Below the pieces are notes generated by a model that was given only the letters and a program-made list of their open reading frames with translations, was not told the origin of the DNA and did not search any database. Both the position numbers and the translations under genes were made by a program. From Cupriavidus sp. IDO (GTDB taxonomy: Bacteria; Pseudomonadota; Gammaproteobacteria; Burkholderiales; Burkholderiaceae), in contig NZ_JWMA01000042.1 of the NCBI RefSeq assembly GCF_000812465.1, positions 1 through 64,000 of the forward strand: DNA of 64,000 nucleotides, given 5' to 3'. Shown here in pieces: positions 8,940 to 17,913 of this stretch; within the stretch, counting starts at the first letter, position 1; each line of letters begins with the position of its first letter.

Positions 8940-9593
8940 TCAGCGGTGGCTGATGCGCCGGACGAGCCAGTCGCCGAAGCTCTGCACGGCCTGGACAAAG
9001 ACGATCAGGATCACCACCACTGCGACCATCACCTCGGTGATGTAGCGCTGGTAGCCATAGCGGATGCCGAGGTCACCCAGCCCGCCGCCGCCAATCGCAC
9101 CGGCCATGGCCGAATAGCCAACCAGGCTGACGAAGGTGATCGTCAGGCCGGCGACGATGCCAGGCATGGCTTCGGGCAACAGCACCTTCCACACGATCTG
9201 CCCGGTGGTCGCACCCATCGACTGGGCCGCCTCGACCAGGCCCTTGTCGACCTCGCGCAGCGCGCTTTCCACCAGGCGTGCGATGAACGGAATCGCCGCG
9301 ATGGTCAGCGGCACGATGGCCGCCATCGTGCCGATCGATGAGCCGACGATAACGCGCGTGAACGGAATCACCACCACCAGCAGGATGATGAACGGGATCG
9401 ACCGTACCGCGTTCACCACGACGCCGATGGTGCGATTGAACAGCGGATGCGACAGCACGCCGCCGCGGTTGGTCAGGTGCAGCAGCACGCCCAGGGGCAC
9501 GCCCAGCAGCGAGCCGACCACGCCCGAAATCGCCACCATCAGCAGCGTTTCGTTGAACGAGGTGAGGAACAGGTCAAACATTTCAGACCACAT
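8940..9593 (-). CDS. metI: methionine ABC transporter permease MetI
   Basis: Inner-membrane permease of MetNIQ, 217 aa, five predicted hydrophobic segments. The permease coupling loop reads [25 protein letters not shown] (about residues 130-155), matching the EAA motif that docks onto MetN. The start overlaps the end of metN by 11 bases, which points to translational coupling. Neighbours on both sides are the ATPase and the binding protein, so the assignment is firm. Confidence 0.93.
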   Translation of the reverse strand: MWSEMFDLFLTSFNETLLMVAISGVVGSLLGVPLGVLLHLTNRGGVLSHPLFNRTIGVVVNAVRSIPFIILLVVVIPFTRVIVGSSIGTMAAIVPLTIAAIPFIARLVESALREVDKGLVEAAQSMGATTGQIVWKVLLPEAMPGIVAGLTITFVSLVGYSAMAGAIGGGGLGDLGIRYGYQRYITEVMVAVVVILIVFVQAVQSFGDWLVRRISHR

Positions 9594-10617
9594 GCTCGAT
9601 CTCCTCCACGACTACGCCTTGCTCCTGCAGATAATCCATGGCTGCCCGCACGTCAGCCAGTTCGCCTGTAGCCATGATCGCCAGCGAGCCGAACGCCTGG
9701 CCCTGGATCTCGTCGATATGGCCGTGCAGGATGTTGAAATCGAGCCCGTAACGGCGGATCGCCTGGGCCAGCACCGGCTGGTCGACGCCTTCACCGGTGA
9801 AAGCCAGACGGTAGACGTGGTCGCGCCCGTTGCCGAGACGGCTTTCGACGCGCTTGAGCACGCTTTCCGGCAGTTCCTGGGCAATCACGTCGCCGATCAT
9901 GGCGCGCGTGACTTCATGCTTCGGTCGCAGGAACACGTCGATGACGCGGCCCTCCTCCACCACCTGGCCGGATTCCAGCACCGCAACGCGGTCGCAGACC
10001 TGCTTGATGACCTCCATCTGGTGGGTGATCATCACGATGGTCAGCCCGAGGTCGCGGTTGATCTGCTTGAGCAGGTCAAGAATCGAGCGCGTGGTTTCCG
10101 GATCCAGCGCGGAAGTCGCCTCATCGGACAGCAGCACTTTCGGCTTGCTGGCCAGTGCGCGGGCGATGCCGACGCGCTGCTTCTGCCCGCCGCTGATCTG
10201 CGCCGGAAAGCGATCCTTCAGGGCCGACAGCCCGACCAGGTCCAGCAGCGGCAGCACCGTGGCCGCAATTTCGCCCTTTGTCTTGCCGGCGAGCTCCAGC
10301 GGCAGCGCCACATTGTCGTAGACGGTACGCGACGACAGCAGGTTGAAATGCTGGAAGATCATGCCAATGTCGCGGCGTGCCTGGCGCAGTGCGCCATTGT
10401 CCAGCGAGGTCAGGTCCTGGCCGGCGACGATCACGCGCCCGCTGGTGGGGCGGTTGAGCAGGTTGATGGCGCGCACCAGCGTACTTTTGCCGGCGCCGCT
10501 GCGGCCGATGATGCCGAAGACCTCGCCCGCCGCGATGGACAGGCTGACGTCCCGCAATGCATGCACTTCACCCGACCCGCCGGGGAAGCGCTGCGAGAGC
10601 CCTTGCAGTTCGATCAT
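9583..10617 (-). CDS. metN: methionine ABC transporter ATP-binding protein MetN
   Basis: ATPase of the methionine importer, 344 aa. Walker [11 protein letters not shown] (near residue 38-47), signature [12 protein letters not shown] and Walker [13 protein letters not shown] are present. The C-terminal ~90 residues form the NIL/ACT-like regulatory domain that lets methionine inhibit the transporter. The open frame continues 27 codons upstream, but [14 protein letters not shown] is the family-like start. It heads metNIQ. No SAM riboswitch is visible upstream; the leader contains an inverted repeat that might be an operator. Confidence 0.93.
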   Translation of the reverse strand: MIELQGLSQRFPGGSGEVHALRDVSLSIAAGEVFGIIGRSGAGKSTLVRAINLLNRPTSGRVIVAGQDLTSLDNGALRQARRDIGMIFQHFNLLSSRTVYDNVALPLELAGKTKGEIAATVLPLLDLVGLSALKDRFPAQISGGQKQRVGIARALASKPKVLLSDEATSALDPETTRSILDLLKQINRDLGLTIVMITHQMEVIKQVCDRVAVLESGQVVEEGRVIDVFLRPKHEVTRAMIGDVIAQELPESVLKRVESRLGNGRDHVYRLAFTGEGVDQPVLAQAIRRYGLDFNILHGHIDEIQGQAFGSLAIMATGELADVRAAMDYLQEQGVVVEEIEHVV

Positions 10618-10747
10618 GAAAAGTGACCAAAAGAAAACGGCAACAGGGCGAGAAGGTCTCCAGCGCTGTTGCCGCACATTATTTTTTATGAAGCGCACAT
10701 TTTAAGCGATTCGCTTCATGCCATAAACGAATTTTTGCCGATGTTCT

Positions 10748-10766
10748 TATATGTCTAAGGCATATA
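10748..10766. promoter_or_regulatory. inverted repeat upstream of metNIQ
   Basis: TATATG and CATATA are separated by 7 bases, a dyad of the size used by homodimeric regulators. It lies about 130 bases before metN and 30 bases beyond the end of the enoyl-CoA hydratase gene. A factor cannot be named from sequence alone. Confidence 0.3.
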
Positions 10767-10793
10767 GGGCGCCTAATAAGCGCCTTATGGAGC

Positions 10794-11588
10794 TCACCAG
10801 GACGGCGGCCGCTTCTCGAGGAATGCCTGCACCCCCTCCAGCGCCGATTCCTCCATCATGTTGCACGCCATGGTCTGGCCGGCAAGCTGGTAAGCCGCCT
10901 CGATGCCCATCTCCAGCTGCCGGTAGAACAGGCCCTTCCCTGCCGCCACCGCCTCCGCGGGCTTGGCGCAGATGCCGGCGGCCAGGCGCGCCACTTCGTC
11001 GTCGAGCTGCAGCGCCGGCACGACACGGTTCACCAGCCCGCGCTCGCGCGCCGTAGCGGCATCGATCATGTCGCCCGTCAGCAGCATTTCCATGGCCTGC
11101 TTGCGCGACATGTTGCGCGAAAGCGCCACGCCCGGCGTCGAGCAGAACAGGCCGAGATTGACGCCCGACACGGCAAAACGCGCATCGTCGGCCGCCACCG
11201 CCAGGTCGCACATGGCAACCAGCTGGCAGCCCGCCGCCGTGGCGATGCCCTGCACGCGCGCGATCACCGGCTGCGGCATCTTCTGGATGGCCATCATCAC
11301 CCGCGTGCATCGGTCGAACAGCCGGCGATAGTAATCGTGCGAGGGCGTCGCCCGCATCTCGCGCAGGTCGTGGCCGGCGCAGAAGGCTCGCCCGGCGCCG
11401 GCCAGGACTATGACCCGCACGGTGTCATCGGCGGCCAGGCGGCCAAGGGCTTCCGCCAGCGCATCGAGCAGTCCTTCGGACAGCGCATTGAAGGCTTCCG
11501 GGCGGTTCAACGTCAGCCGCGCCACCCCGGCGGCATCGCGCGATTCGATCAGTAGTGGCGCATCCACGCGCCGATCGTTCTCGGCCAT
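10794..11588 (-). CDS. enoyl-CoA hydratase/isomerase family protein
   Basis: Crotonase-fold protein, 264 aa, expected to hydrate 2-enoyl-CoA or a related acyl-CoA. It shows LTLNRPEAFNALS, the first oxyanion-hole loop GRAFCAGHDL and the second, GIATAAGCQLVAMCDLAVA. In the classical hydratase the two catalytic glutamates follow these loops; here the second position reads SGVNLGLFCSTPG, more like enoyl-CoA hydratases of the ECHDC3 type than mitochondrial ECH, so the exact reaction is uncertain. Nine bases separate it from the upstream histone-deacetylase-like gene, so the two are co-transcribed. Family firm, substrate unknown. Confidence 0.85.
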   Translation of the reverse strand: MAENDRRVDAPLLIESRDAAGVARLTLNRPEAFNALSEGLLDALAEALGRLAADDTVRVIVLAGAGRAFCAGHDLREMRATPSHDYYRRLFDRCTRVMMAIQKMPQPVIARVQGIATAAGCQLVAMCDLAVAADDARFAVSGVNLGLFCSTPGVALSRNMSRKQAMEMLLTGDMIDAATARERGLVNRVVPALQLDDEVARLAAGICAKPAEAVAAGKGLFYRQLEMGIEAAYQLAGQTMACNMMEESALEGVQAFLEKRPPSW

Positions 11589-11597
11589 GTTTGCCTC

Positions 11598-12521
11598 CTA
11601 TCGTTCGACCAGCACCTTGAGGTGGGCCAGCACACTGCGCCCCAGCGCGCTCAGGTTGTAGCCGCCTTCCAGGCAGCTGACGATGCGGCCGTTGGCGTGC
11701 ACACGCGCCAGGTCGACAAGCTGGCCGGTGATCCAGGCGTAATCCTGCTCGACCAGGCCCATTTGCCCGAGGTCGTCTTCGCGATGGGCGTCGAAGCCGG
11801 CGGAGATAAACAGCATCTGCGGCCTGAACTCGTTCAGGCGCGGCAGCCAGATTGTCTCCACCACCTCGCGCACCGCCATGCCGTTGGTGTAAGCCGGCAG
11901 CGGGATATTCGCCATGTTGGTGGCGATATGCTCGGTGCCGCTGTACGGGTAGAACGGGTGCTGGAAAAAGCTGCACATCAGCACCCGCTCGTCGCCGCGG
12001 AAAGCGGCTTCGGTGCCATTGCCGTGGTGAACGTCGAAATCGACGATGGCCACGCGCTCCAGGCCGTGCGCTTCCAGCGCATGGCGTGCGGCGATGGCGA
12101 CGTTGTTGTAGAAGCAGAATCCCATCGCCCGGTCAGGCTCGGCGTGGTGCCCGGGGGGGCGCACGCAGCAGAAGGCATTCTCCATCTCGCCGGCGATCAC
12201 GGCATCGGTCGCGGCCACCGCGGCGCCGGCTGCCAGGGTGGCGGCCGCCAGCGTATGGCTGTTCATGGTGGTGTCAGGATCGATCGGGTGGTATCCGCTC
12301 GTCGGACTGACACTCACCAGCGAATCGATATAGTCGGGCCGGTGCACGCGCTCGAGCTGCTCGCGCGTGGCGGGCGGCGCCTCGCGGCGCTCGAGCAAGC
12401 CGTCCATGCCGTGGGAAATCAGGTGATCCTCGATCGCCTGCAGGCGTTCCGGGCACTCTGGATGGAAATGGCCCATCTCGTGCAGCTGGAACTCGGGGTG
12501 CGTGTAATAGCCTGTCGGCAT
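11598..12521 (-). CDS. histone deacetylase family protein
   Basis: Zinc-dependent deacetylase of the HDAC/acetylpolyamine amidohydrolase superfamily, 307 aa. The active-site segments are intact: RPPGHHAEPD (121-130, tandem catalytic histidines), GFCFYNNVAIAA (134-145), and DFDVHHGNGT (161-170) with metal-binding Asp/His. A later ISAGFDAHREDDLG supplies the third metal ligand. Bacterial members act on acetylated polyamines, acetoin-related or protein lysines; the substrate here cannot be told. It leads a two-gene operon with an enoyl-CoA hydratase, hinting at acyl-group metabolism, and is divergent from mltB. Confidence 0.9.
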   Translation of the reverse strand: MPTGYYTHPEFQLHEMGHFHPECPERLQAIEDHLISHGMDGLLERREAPPATREQLERVHRPDYIDSLVSVSPTSGYHPIDPDTTMNSHTLAAATLAAGAAVAATDAVIAGEMENAFCCVRPPGHHAEPDRAMGFCFYNNVAIAARHALEAHGLERVAIVDFDVHHGNGTEAAFRGDERVLMCSFFQHPFYPYSGTEHIATNMANIPLPAYTNGMAVREVVETIWLPRLNEFRPQMLFISAGFDAHREDDLGQMGLVEQDYAWITGQLVDLARVHANGRIVSCLEGGYNLSALGRSVLAHLKVLVER

Positions 12522-12650
12522 GTCTTATCGTCGCAATTTTGTCTCCAATCGCTACGTTAGCACAGGACGCGCGGCCTACCCAGCAAGCCGCCCGGGAGGC
12601 CGGATTCGCCATCCCATCCGCTATACTCGCTGCGACTTGCAAAGGACACC

Positions 12651-13757
12651 ATGACCGACACCCAGCGTTCACTGCGCCGTCCGCTCCTGGGCGCCGCGCT
12701 TTCCGCTGCCGCACTGGGACTCTGCGGCCTTTCCCCCAACCTTTCAGCCGCCGGCAAACGCCGCGTCAGCGTCCGCGAAGAAGAAATCGAGCCGGGTCGC
12801 TATCGCGACAACGCCCAGACCCGCGCTTTTATCGATGAAATGGTGGCACGCCACGGCTTCGACCGCGGCATGCTCGAAAGCTGGTTCGGCCAGGCGGTCT
12901 ATTCCGCCACGGTCGCGCGGCTGATCCTGCCGCCGGCCACGCCCGGGCGCAAAAGCTGGCGCGCCTACCGCTCGCGTTTCATCGAGCCGATCCGGATCAA
13001 CGCCGGCGTGCGCTTCTGGCAGGACAACCGCGACACGCTGCGCCGCGCCGAAGCTGAATTCGGCGTGCCGGCTTCGGTGATCGTCGGCATCATCGGCGTC
13101 GAGACCATCTACGGCCGCGACATGGGCACGTTCCGCGTGATCGACTCGCTCTCAACGCTGGCCTTCGACTACCCAGCCACCGCAAACCGCGAGTCGCGCA
13201 CGGCCCTGTTCCGGAACCAGCTCGCGGACTACCTGCTGTGGTGCCGCGACACGCGCACCGATGTGTTCTCCGTGCTGGGTTCCTACGCGGGCGCGATCGG
13301 CATTCCGCAGTTCATGCCGACCAGCCTGCGCGAGTACGCCATCGACTATGACGGCAACGGCCGTATCGACCTGCGCAACAGTCCGACCGACGCCATCGGC
13401 AGCGTGGCGCGCTTTCTCCAGCTGCACGGCTGGGAGCCGGGCCGCCCGGTGGTCTGGCGCATCGCCGGCGACGACGGCAGCCGCGGCATCGCCGCCGCAG
13501 CCGCGGACGGCGAGCCGTGGCCGACGCGGACGCTGAGCCAGCTCACCAAAGCCGGCCTGCGGCTGGATGAGCCCGTCGACCTCGCACGCGAAGGCGAAAC
13601 GGGCGTCCTGGTGGTGGACCTGCCCACGCCGGACCAGCCGACCGAGTACATGATCGGCCTGCGAAATTTCTACGTACTGACACGCTACAACCGCAGCTTC
13701 TTCTATGCGCTGGCGGTGTATCAGCTGGGCGAGGCGGTCAAAGCGGCGATGGCCTGA
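12651..13757 (+). CDS. mltB: lytic murein transglycosylase B
   Basis: Periplasmic lytic transglycosylase that cleaves the MurNAc-GlcNAc bond of peptidoglycan to 1,6-anhydro products. The 368-aa protein has a basic then hydrophobic signal peptide (about residues 9-33). The MltB catalytic region GIIGVETIYGRDMGTFRV places the catalytic glutamate at Glu151. Downstream are the family blocks GSYAGAIGIPQFMPTS and YAIDYDGNGRIDL. The leader has no clean lipobox (LGLC), so it may be soluble rather than lipid-anchored. AAAGGA precedes the ATG. Single gene, ended by a strong terminator. Confidence 0.92.
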   Translation: MTDTQRSLRRPLLGAALSAAALGLCGLSPNLSAAGKRRVSVREEEIEPGRYRDNAQTRAFIDEMVARHGFDRGMLESWFGQAVYSATVARLILPPATPGRKSWRAYRSRFIEPIRINAGVRFWQDNRDTLRRAEAEFGVPASVIVGIIGVETIYGRDMGTFRVIDSLSTLAFDYPATANRESRTALFRNQLADYLLWCRDTRTDVFSVLGSYAGAIGIPQFMPTSLREYAIDYDGNGRIDLRNSPTDAIGSVARFLQLHGWEPGRPVVWRIAGDDGSRGIAAAAADGEPWPTRTLSQLTKAGLRLDEPVDLAREGETGVLVVDLPTPDQPTEYMIGLRNFYVLTRYNRSFFYALAVYQLGEAVKAAMA

Positions 13758-13784
13758 AGCGCCTGCAAACGGCCATCAGAAACT

Positions 13785-13811
13785 AAAAGCCCCGCACGAT
13801 GCGGGGCTTTT
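13785..13811. terminator. bidirectional terminator mltB/cysM
   Basis: An 11-bp perfect stem AAAAGCCCCGC / GCGGGGCTTTT with an ACGAT loop, with T-runs readable in both directions, between convergent mltB and cysM. Confidence 0.9.
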
Positions 13812-13840
13812 TGTTCACTGTAACGCGCGGCGCGAACGGC

Positions 13841-14743
13841 TCAGGCCGGGAACACGCCGGTCGACAGGTAGCGGTCGCCGCGATCGCACACGACGAACAC
13901 GATGGTCGCGTTCTCGACTTCTTCCGCGATCCGCAGCGCCACGCAGAGCGCACCCGCAGCCGAGATGCCGCAGAAGATCCCTTCCTCGCTTGCCATGCGG
14001 CGGGCCATGTGCTCGGCGTCGCCCTGGCTGACGGGCTCGGTGCGGTCGATGTGCCTGGGATCGTAGATCTTGGGCAGGTAGGCTTCCGGCCATTTCCGGA
14101 TACCCGGGATGCGCGAGCCCTCGGCAGGTTGCGCGCCGATGATCTGTACCGCCGGGTTCTGCTCCTTGAGGTAGCGAGACACGCCGGTGATCGTTCCAGT
14201 CGTGCCCATCGCAGAAACAAAATGCGTCACGCGGCCTTCGGTATCGCGCCAGATCTCCGGGCCGGTCCCTTCGTAGTGCGCCAGCGGATTGTCCGGGTTG
14301 GCAAACTGGTCGAGGATCACGCCCTTGCCTTCGCGCTCCATCGAATCTGCCAGGTCACGTGCGTATTCCATGCCACCCTTGACCGGCGTCAGGATGATCT
14401 CCGCGCCATAGGCCGCCATGCTCTGGCGGCGCTCGAGGCTCAGGTCCTCGGGCATGATCAGCACCATCTTGTAGCCGCGGATGGCGGCGGCCATGGCCAG
14501 CGCAATGCCGGTATTGCCCGAGGTTGCCTCGATCAGCGTGTCGCCGGGCTTGATGCGGCCGCGGGCTTCGGCGCGGGCGATCATCGAGACTGCCGGCCGG
14601 TCCTTGACCGATCCAGCCGGGTTGTTGCCTTCCAGCTTGCCAAGGATCACATTGCCGCGCTCGTCGTTGGCGGCACCGGGGATGCGCTGCAGTCGCACCA
14701 GCGGCGTGTTGCCGATGGTGTCTTCAATTGTCTTGTAGGCCAT
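13841..14743 (-). CDS. cysM: cysteine synthase B (CysM)
   Basis: Pyridoxal-phosphate enzyme making cysteine from O-acetylserine with sulfide or thiosulfate. At 300 aa it fits CysM. The PLP-lysine motif is in NNPAGSVKDRPA (about residues 41-52) and the phosphate-binding/substrate loop ATSGNTGIA follows. The CysM branch is favoured over CysK by RGYKMVLIMPEDLSLERR and the C-terminal CDRGDRYLSTGVFPA. The frame is open 41 codons further upstream, but MAYKTIEDTIGNTPLV is the family start. The uracil-type permease upstream is separated by a strong hairpin. Confidence 0.93.
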   Translation of the reverse strand: MAYKTIEDTIGNTPLVRLQRIPGAANDERGNVILGKLEGNNPAGSVKDRPAVSMIARAEARGRIKPGDTLIEATSGNTGIALAMAAAIRGYKMVLIMPEDLSLERRQSMAAYGAEIILTPVKGGMEYARDLADSMEREGKGVILDQFANPDNPLAHYEGTGPEIWRDTEGRVTHFVSAMGTTGTITGVSRYLKEQNPAVQIIGAQPAEGSRIPGIRKWPEAYLPKIYDPRHIDRTEPVSQGDAEHMARRMASEEGIFCGISAAGALCVALRIAEEVENATIVFVVCDRGDRYLSTGVFPA

Positions 14744-14798
14744 GGTGGGAATGGATCGATTTTCGCGGCCATTGTAATCCAGCCCACTTACCCGTGCC

Positions 14799-14834
14799 GG
14801 CAGGCGGGCTTTGCACGGTGCGAGCCCGCCTGCC
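14799..14834 (-). terminator. strong hairpin after permease gene
   Basis: A perfect 12-bp stem GGCAGGCGGGCT / AGCCCGCCTGCC with a 12-nt loop immediately beyond the stop of the NCS2 permease. It lacks a U-run, so it may be a weak terminator, an mRNA-stabilising end or a Rho-linked structure. Confidence 0.5.
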
Positions 14835-14840
14835 AGCGGA

Positions 14841-16139
14841 TCACTCTTCGTGATTGCCCTCGCCAAGCAGGTGGTAGAGGAGGATGCAGCCGAACGTCGC
14901 GGTTCCGATGCCGCCCAGCGTCATGCCGCCGAGCTTGAGCGTCAGGTCGCCGGCGGCCACGGTCAGCGTCGCGCCGACCGTGATCAGGTTGCGCGAGCTG
15001 GAGAAATCGACGTGGTTCTGCACCCAGATCCGACCGGCCGTGGCCGCGATCAGGCCAAACACGACAATGGTCAGTCCGCCGATGACCGGCCCCGGAATGG
15101 TCAGGATCAGCGCACCGAACTTGGGCGAGAAGCCCAGCAGGATTGCCACCAGCGCCGCCACCACGAAGATCAGGGTCGAATAGATCTTGGTGACAGCCAT
15201 TACGCCCATGTTCTCCGCGTACGTGGTCACGCCGGTACCACCGCCGCTGGCCGACAGCATCGTCGCCACGCCGTCGCCGATAAAGGCACGGCCGATGTAC
15301 GGATCGAGGTTCCGCCCCGTCATCACGCCGATAGCCTTGATATGGCCCAGGTTCTCCGCCACCAGCACGATCGCGACCGGTGCGATCAGCAGCATGGCGC
15401 TGGCCTCGAAGACCGGCGCGGAGAACGATGGCAGGCCGAACCAGCTCGCCGCGGCAACGCCCGAGAAATCGATGGCCTTGCCCAGCCCCATCACATTGGT
15501 GCCGACGTAGTAGGCAACGTAGCCGGCCAGGCCGCCGATCAGTACTGGCAAGCGCCCCACCATGCCCGGCGCACGCACCGCCACCAGCCCGACGGCCAGC
15601 ACGGTCAGCAGCCCGACCCATGTATCCAGCGGCGCGCCGCTGACGGCCTTCACGGCCACCGGAGCCAGGTTCAGGCCGATGGCCGCGACGATCGCACCCG
15701 TCACCACCGGCGGCATCAGGCGTTCCACCCATGCATAGCCAACCGCTTGCACCACCAGCCCGATGACTGTGTACAGCGCGCCGGCCGCGATAATGCCGCC
15801 CAGCGCAACCGGGATATTCGCGTTAGGACCGCTTCCGGCATAGCCGGTGGCGGCGATCACAACGGCAATGAACGCAAAGCTCGAGCCGAGGTAGCTCGGC
15901 ACCCTGCCGCGCACGCACAGGAAGAAGATCAGCGTGCCGATGCCCGAGAACAGGATGGCGATATTCGGATTGAAGCCCATCAGGATCGGGGCAATGGCGG
16001 TCGAGCCGAACATCGCCACGACATGCTGGATGCCTGCCAGCACTGTCTGCCCTGCCGGCAGGCGTTCGTCCGGCCCGATCACGCCTTCGGTCTTGAGCCG
16101 CCACTTAGGCAGGAATCCCGCGTCCTCGCCATTTCCCAT
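14841..16139 (-). CDS. uracil-xanthine permease (NCS2 family)
   Basis: Inner-membrane nucleobase:proton symporter, 432 aa with about 14 hydrophobic segments. NCS2 hallmarks include QHVVAMFGSTAIAPILMGFNP near the N-terminus (QH motif, substrate path), VALVAENLGH-like IVLVAENLGHIKAIG and the conserved GGGTGVTTYAENMGVMAVT block. The sequence resembles uracil permease UraA more than the xanthine branch, from AENLGH and TTYAENMG. No pyrimidine genes are adjacent, so uracil is an inference. Its upstream region runs into the damaged comEA-like gene. Confidence 0.85.
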   Translation of the reverse strand: MGNGEDAGFLPKWRLKTEGVIGPDERLPAGQTVLAGIQHVVAMFGSTAIAPILMGFNPNIAILFSGIGTLIFFLCVRGRVPSYLGSSFAFIAVVIAATGYAGSGPNANIPVALGGIIAAGALYTVIGLVVQAVGYAWVERLMPPVVTGAIVAAIGLNLAPVAVKAVSGAPLDTWVGLLTVLAVGLVAVRAPGMVGRLPVLIGGLAGYVAYYVGTNVMGLGKAIDFSGVAAASWFGLPSFSAPVFEASAMLLIAPVAIVLVAENLGHIKAIGVMTGRNLDPYIGRAFIGDGVATMLSASGGGTGVTTYAENMGVMAVTKIYSTLIFVVAALVAILLGFSPKFGALILTIPGPVIGGLTIVVFGLIAATAGRIWVQNHVDFSSSRNLITVGATLTVAAGDLTLKLGGMTLGGIGTATFGCILLYHLLGEGNHEE

Positions 16140-16379
16140 TATTGAGCTCCCTGAGGTTCGGCCAGGCCCGCGCGACGCGGGCTGGCAAGTTCTTGTTGGC
16201 TATGTTCTGTTCTGCAGCCCCGCGCGACTGACCCTGCCCGCGACGGCGTCCGCATGATACTCCGCGGCCGCCGGCCTGCGAAGCCAGGATCGATCTAGCA
16301 CAACACGTACCAGCAACCTGAACCAGGTTAGGGAACCGATGGCCCTGCCATGCACCGACAGGGCCAGAAGCTGATCGCC

Positions 16380-16726
16380 TCAGCGCGCAGGCTTGGCGGC
16401 CGCCTGTGGGGCGCCCTTCGCACCCTTGCCGGTCGCCGGCAGCCGGCGCCGCAGCTTTGGCGCCGAAGACCAGCCCCGCTTCCTGCAGCTTCGCCGCCGA
16501 CTTGGGGCCGACGCCGCTGACGCGTTCGGCCAGGTCGGAGGCATCCTTGTAAGGTCCGCGCTTGTTGCGCTCGTCGATGATGTTTTTCGCGGTAGCGGGG
16601 CCGACGCCCTTGAGGGAGGTAAGCGCGGTTTCGTCGGCCGTGTTGACATCGACAGCCGCCTGCGCGGCGCCTGCCACGCAAAGCCACATTGCAGCGATCA
16701 CTGCAGACTGCTGAACCAGTGATCAT
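16380..16726 (-). pseudogene. comEA-like helix-hairpin-helix gene, apparently frameshifted twice
   Basis: Encodes a small exported ComEA-type DNA-binding protein. The core reads VDVNTADETALTSLKGVGPATAKNI (start of the first HhH) and later VSGVGPKSAAKLQEAG (second HhH). Two breaks are visible. The only ATG with a good ribosome-binding site (GGAAAGGAG) opens a different frame from the signal-like LVQQSAVIAAMWLCVAGAAQA; removing one base after the ATG would join them. After GAKAAAPAA the frame runs on into nonsense-like sequence to 16105, overlapping the permease start; removing one base near 16437 gives ATGKGAKGAPQAAAKPAR and a stop at 16380. A GTG at 16701 could start a shorter protein. Either real decay or sequencing errors. 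Confidence 0.65.
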
Positions 16727-16888
16727 GAAACAGACTCCTTTCCGGTGTGGGTTGAGATACCACCTCGTCATGGGCGACGAAGTCCGGTCAGGATAGGCGC
16801 TGGCCGCTGCGGCGGCGCACGCGGCAACAAAAGTTGACGCCGGTCGTACAAAAGCGTTTCGGACCGATGCCGGATTGCTGCGTTCCGG

Positions 16889-17884
16889 TCAGCCGCCGCG
16901 CTGGAGCAGCCAGTCGCAATAGCGCGATACACCTTCTTCCACGGTCAGGAACGGCGCGGTGTAGCCGGCGCTGCGCAGCCGCGACACGTCCGACTGCGTA
17001 AAGCACTGGTACTTGCCGCGCAACGCGTCCGGAAACTTGACGTACTCGACCAGACCTTCCTGCACCAGCTCGTCCAGCGTCAGCGCCGGCTTGCCTTCCG
17101 CAGCACGCAGCGAGTTGACTACGGTAACGGCGATATCGTTGAAGGGCTGGGCGCGGCCGGTGCCAAGGTTGAAGATGCCGGATTTTTCCGGATGGTCAAG
17201 GAAGTGGAGATTGACCTTGACGACGTCTTCCACCGAGACGAAGTCGCGGCTCTGCATGCCGGGGCCGTAGCCACCGTACTCGCCGAACAGCTTGACCGTG
17301 CCGTCAGTGCGGAACTGGTTGAAGTTGTGGAAAGCGACCGATGCCATGCGGCCCTTGTGCGTCTCGCGCGGCCCATACACGTTGAAGTAGCGGAAGCCCA
17401 CGATCTGCGACAGTGCCGACGGCAGGCGGCGACGGACGATCTGGTCGAACAGGAACTTGGAGTAGCCGTAGACATTGAGCGGCCGCTCGCACTCGCGGTC
17501 TTCCCGGAAGATCTGCGAGGCGCCGTACGTTGCCGCCGACGACGCGTACAGGAACTGCGTACCCTGCTCCAGGCAGCTTTCCATCAACGATAGCGTGTAG
17601 CGGTAGTTGTTCTCCATCATGTACCGGCCATCGGTTTCCATGGTGTCGGAGCACGCGCCTTCGTGGAACACCGCCCGGACCTTGCCGAAGTCCCCGCGCG
17701 CAAAGCGCGCGAGGAAATCCTGCTTGTCGAGGTAGTCGGAGATCTCGCAATCGACCAGGTTGTGGAACTTGTCGGCGCGGGTCAGGTTGTCGACGGCAAC
17801 GACATTGTTCTCGCCGCGCGCGTTCAGCCCTTTGACGAGGTTGCTGCCGATAAAGCCGGCGGCGCCGGTGACGATGATGGTCAT
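16889..17884 (-). CDS. hldD: ADP-L-glycero-D-manno-heptose 6-epimerase
   Basis: Cytoplasmic epimerase giving ADP-L-glycero-beta-D-manno-heptose for the LPS inner core, 331 aa. It is a short-chain dehydrogenase-type enzyme: the Rossmann glycine motif [14 protein letters not shown] opens the protein, and [10 protein letters not shown] carries the active-site Tyr-x3-Lys. [14 protein letters not shown] and [19 protein letters not shown] are HldD-specific blocks. It follows hldE by 29 bases; with ugd and lapAB upstream this is an LPS-assembly segment. Firm assignment. Confidence 0.95.
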   Translation of the reverse strand: MTIIVTGAAGFIGSNLVKGLNARGENNVVAVDNLTRADKFHNLVDCEISDYLDKQDFLARFARGDFGKVRAVFHEGACSDTMETDGRYMMENNYRYTLSLMESCLEQGTQFLYASSAATYGASQIFREDRECERPLNVYGYSKFLFDQIVRRRLPSALSQIVGFRYFNVYGPRETHKGRMASVAFHNFNQFRTDGTVKLFGEYGGYGPGMQSRDFVSVEDVVKVNLHFLDHPEKSGIFNLGTGRAQPFNDIAVTVVNSLRAAEGKPALTLDELVQEGLVEYVKFPDALRGKYQCFTQSDVSRLRSAGYTAPFLTVEEGVSRYCDWLLQRGG

Positions 17885-17913
17885 GGTCGGATCTATCAGG
17901 ATTGCGCCGCGCT

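Noticed and set aside
10768..10788. GGCGC-N7-GCGCC hairpin as terminator of the enoyl-CoA hydratase gene
   Set aside because: Short 5-bp stem and no U-run in the reading direction; too weak to list as a terminator.
10618..10790. A SAM riboswitch before metNIQ
   Set aside because: No conserved multi-helix SAM aptamer pattern could be recognised in the leader.
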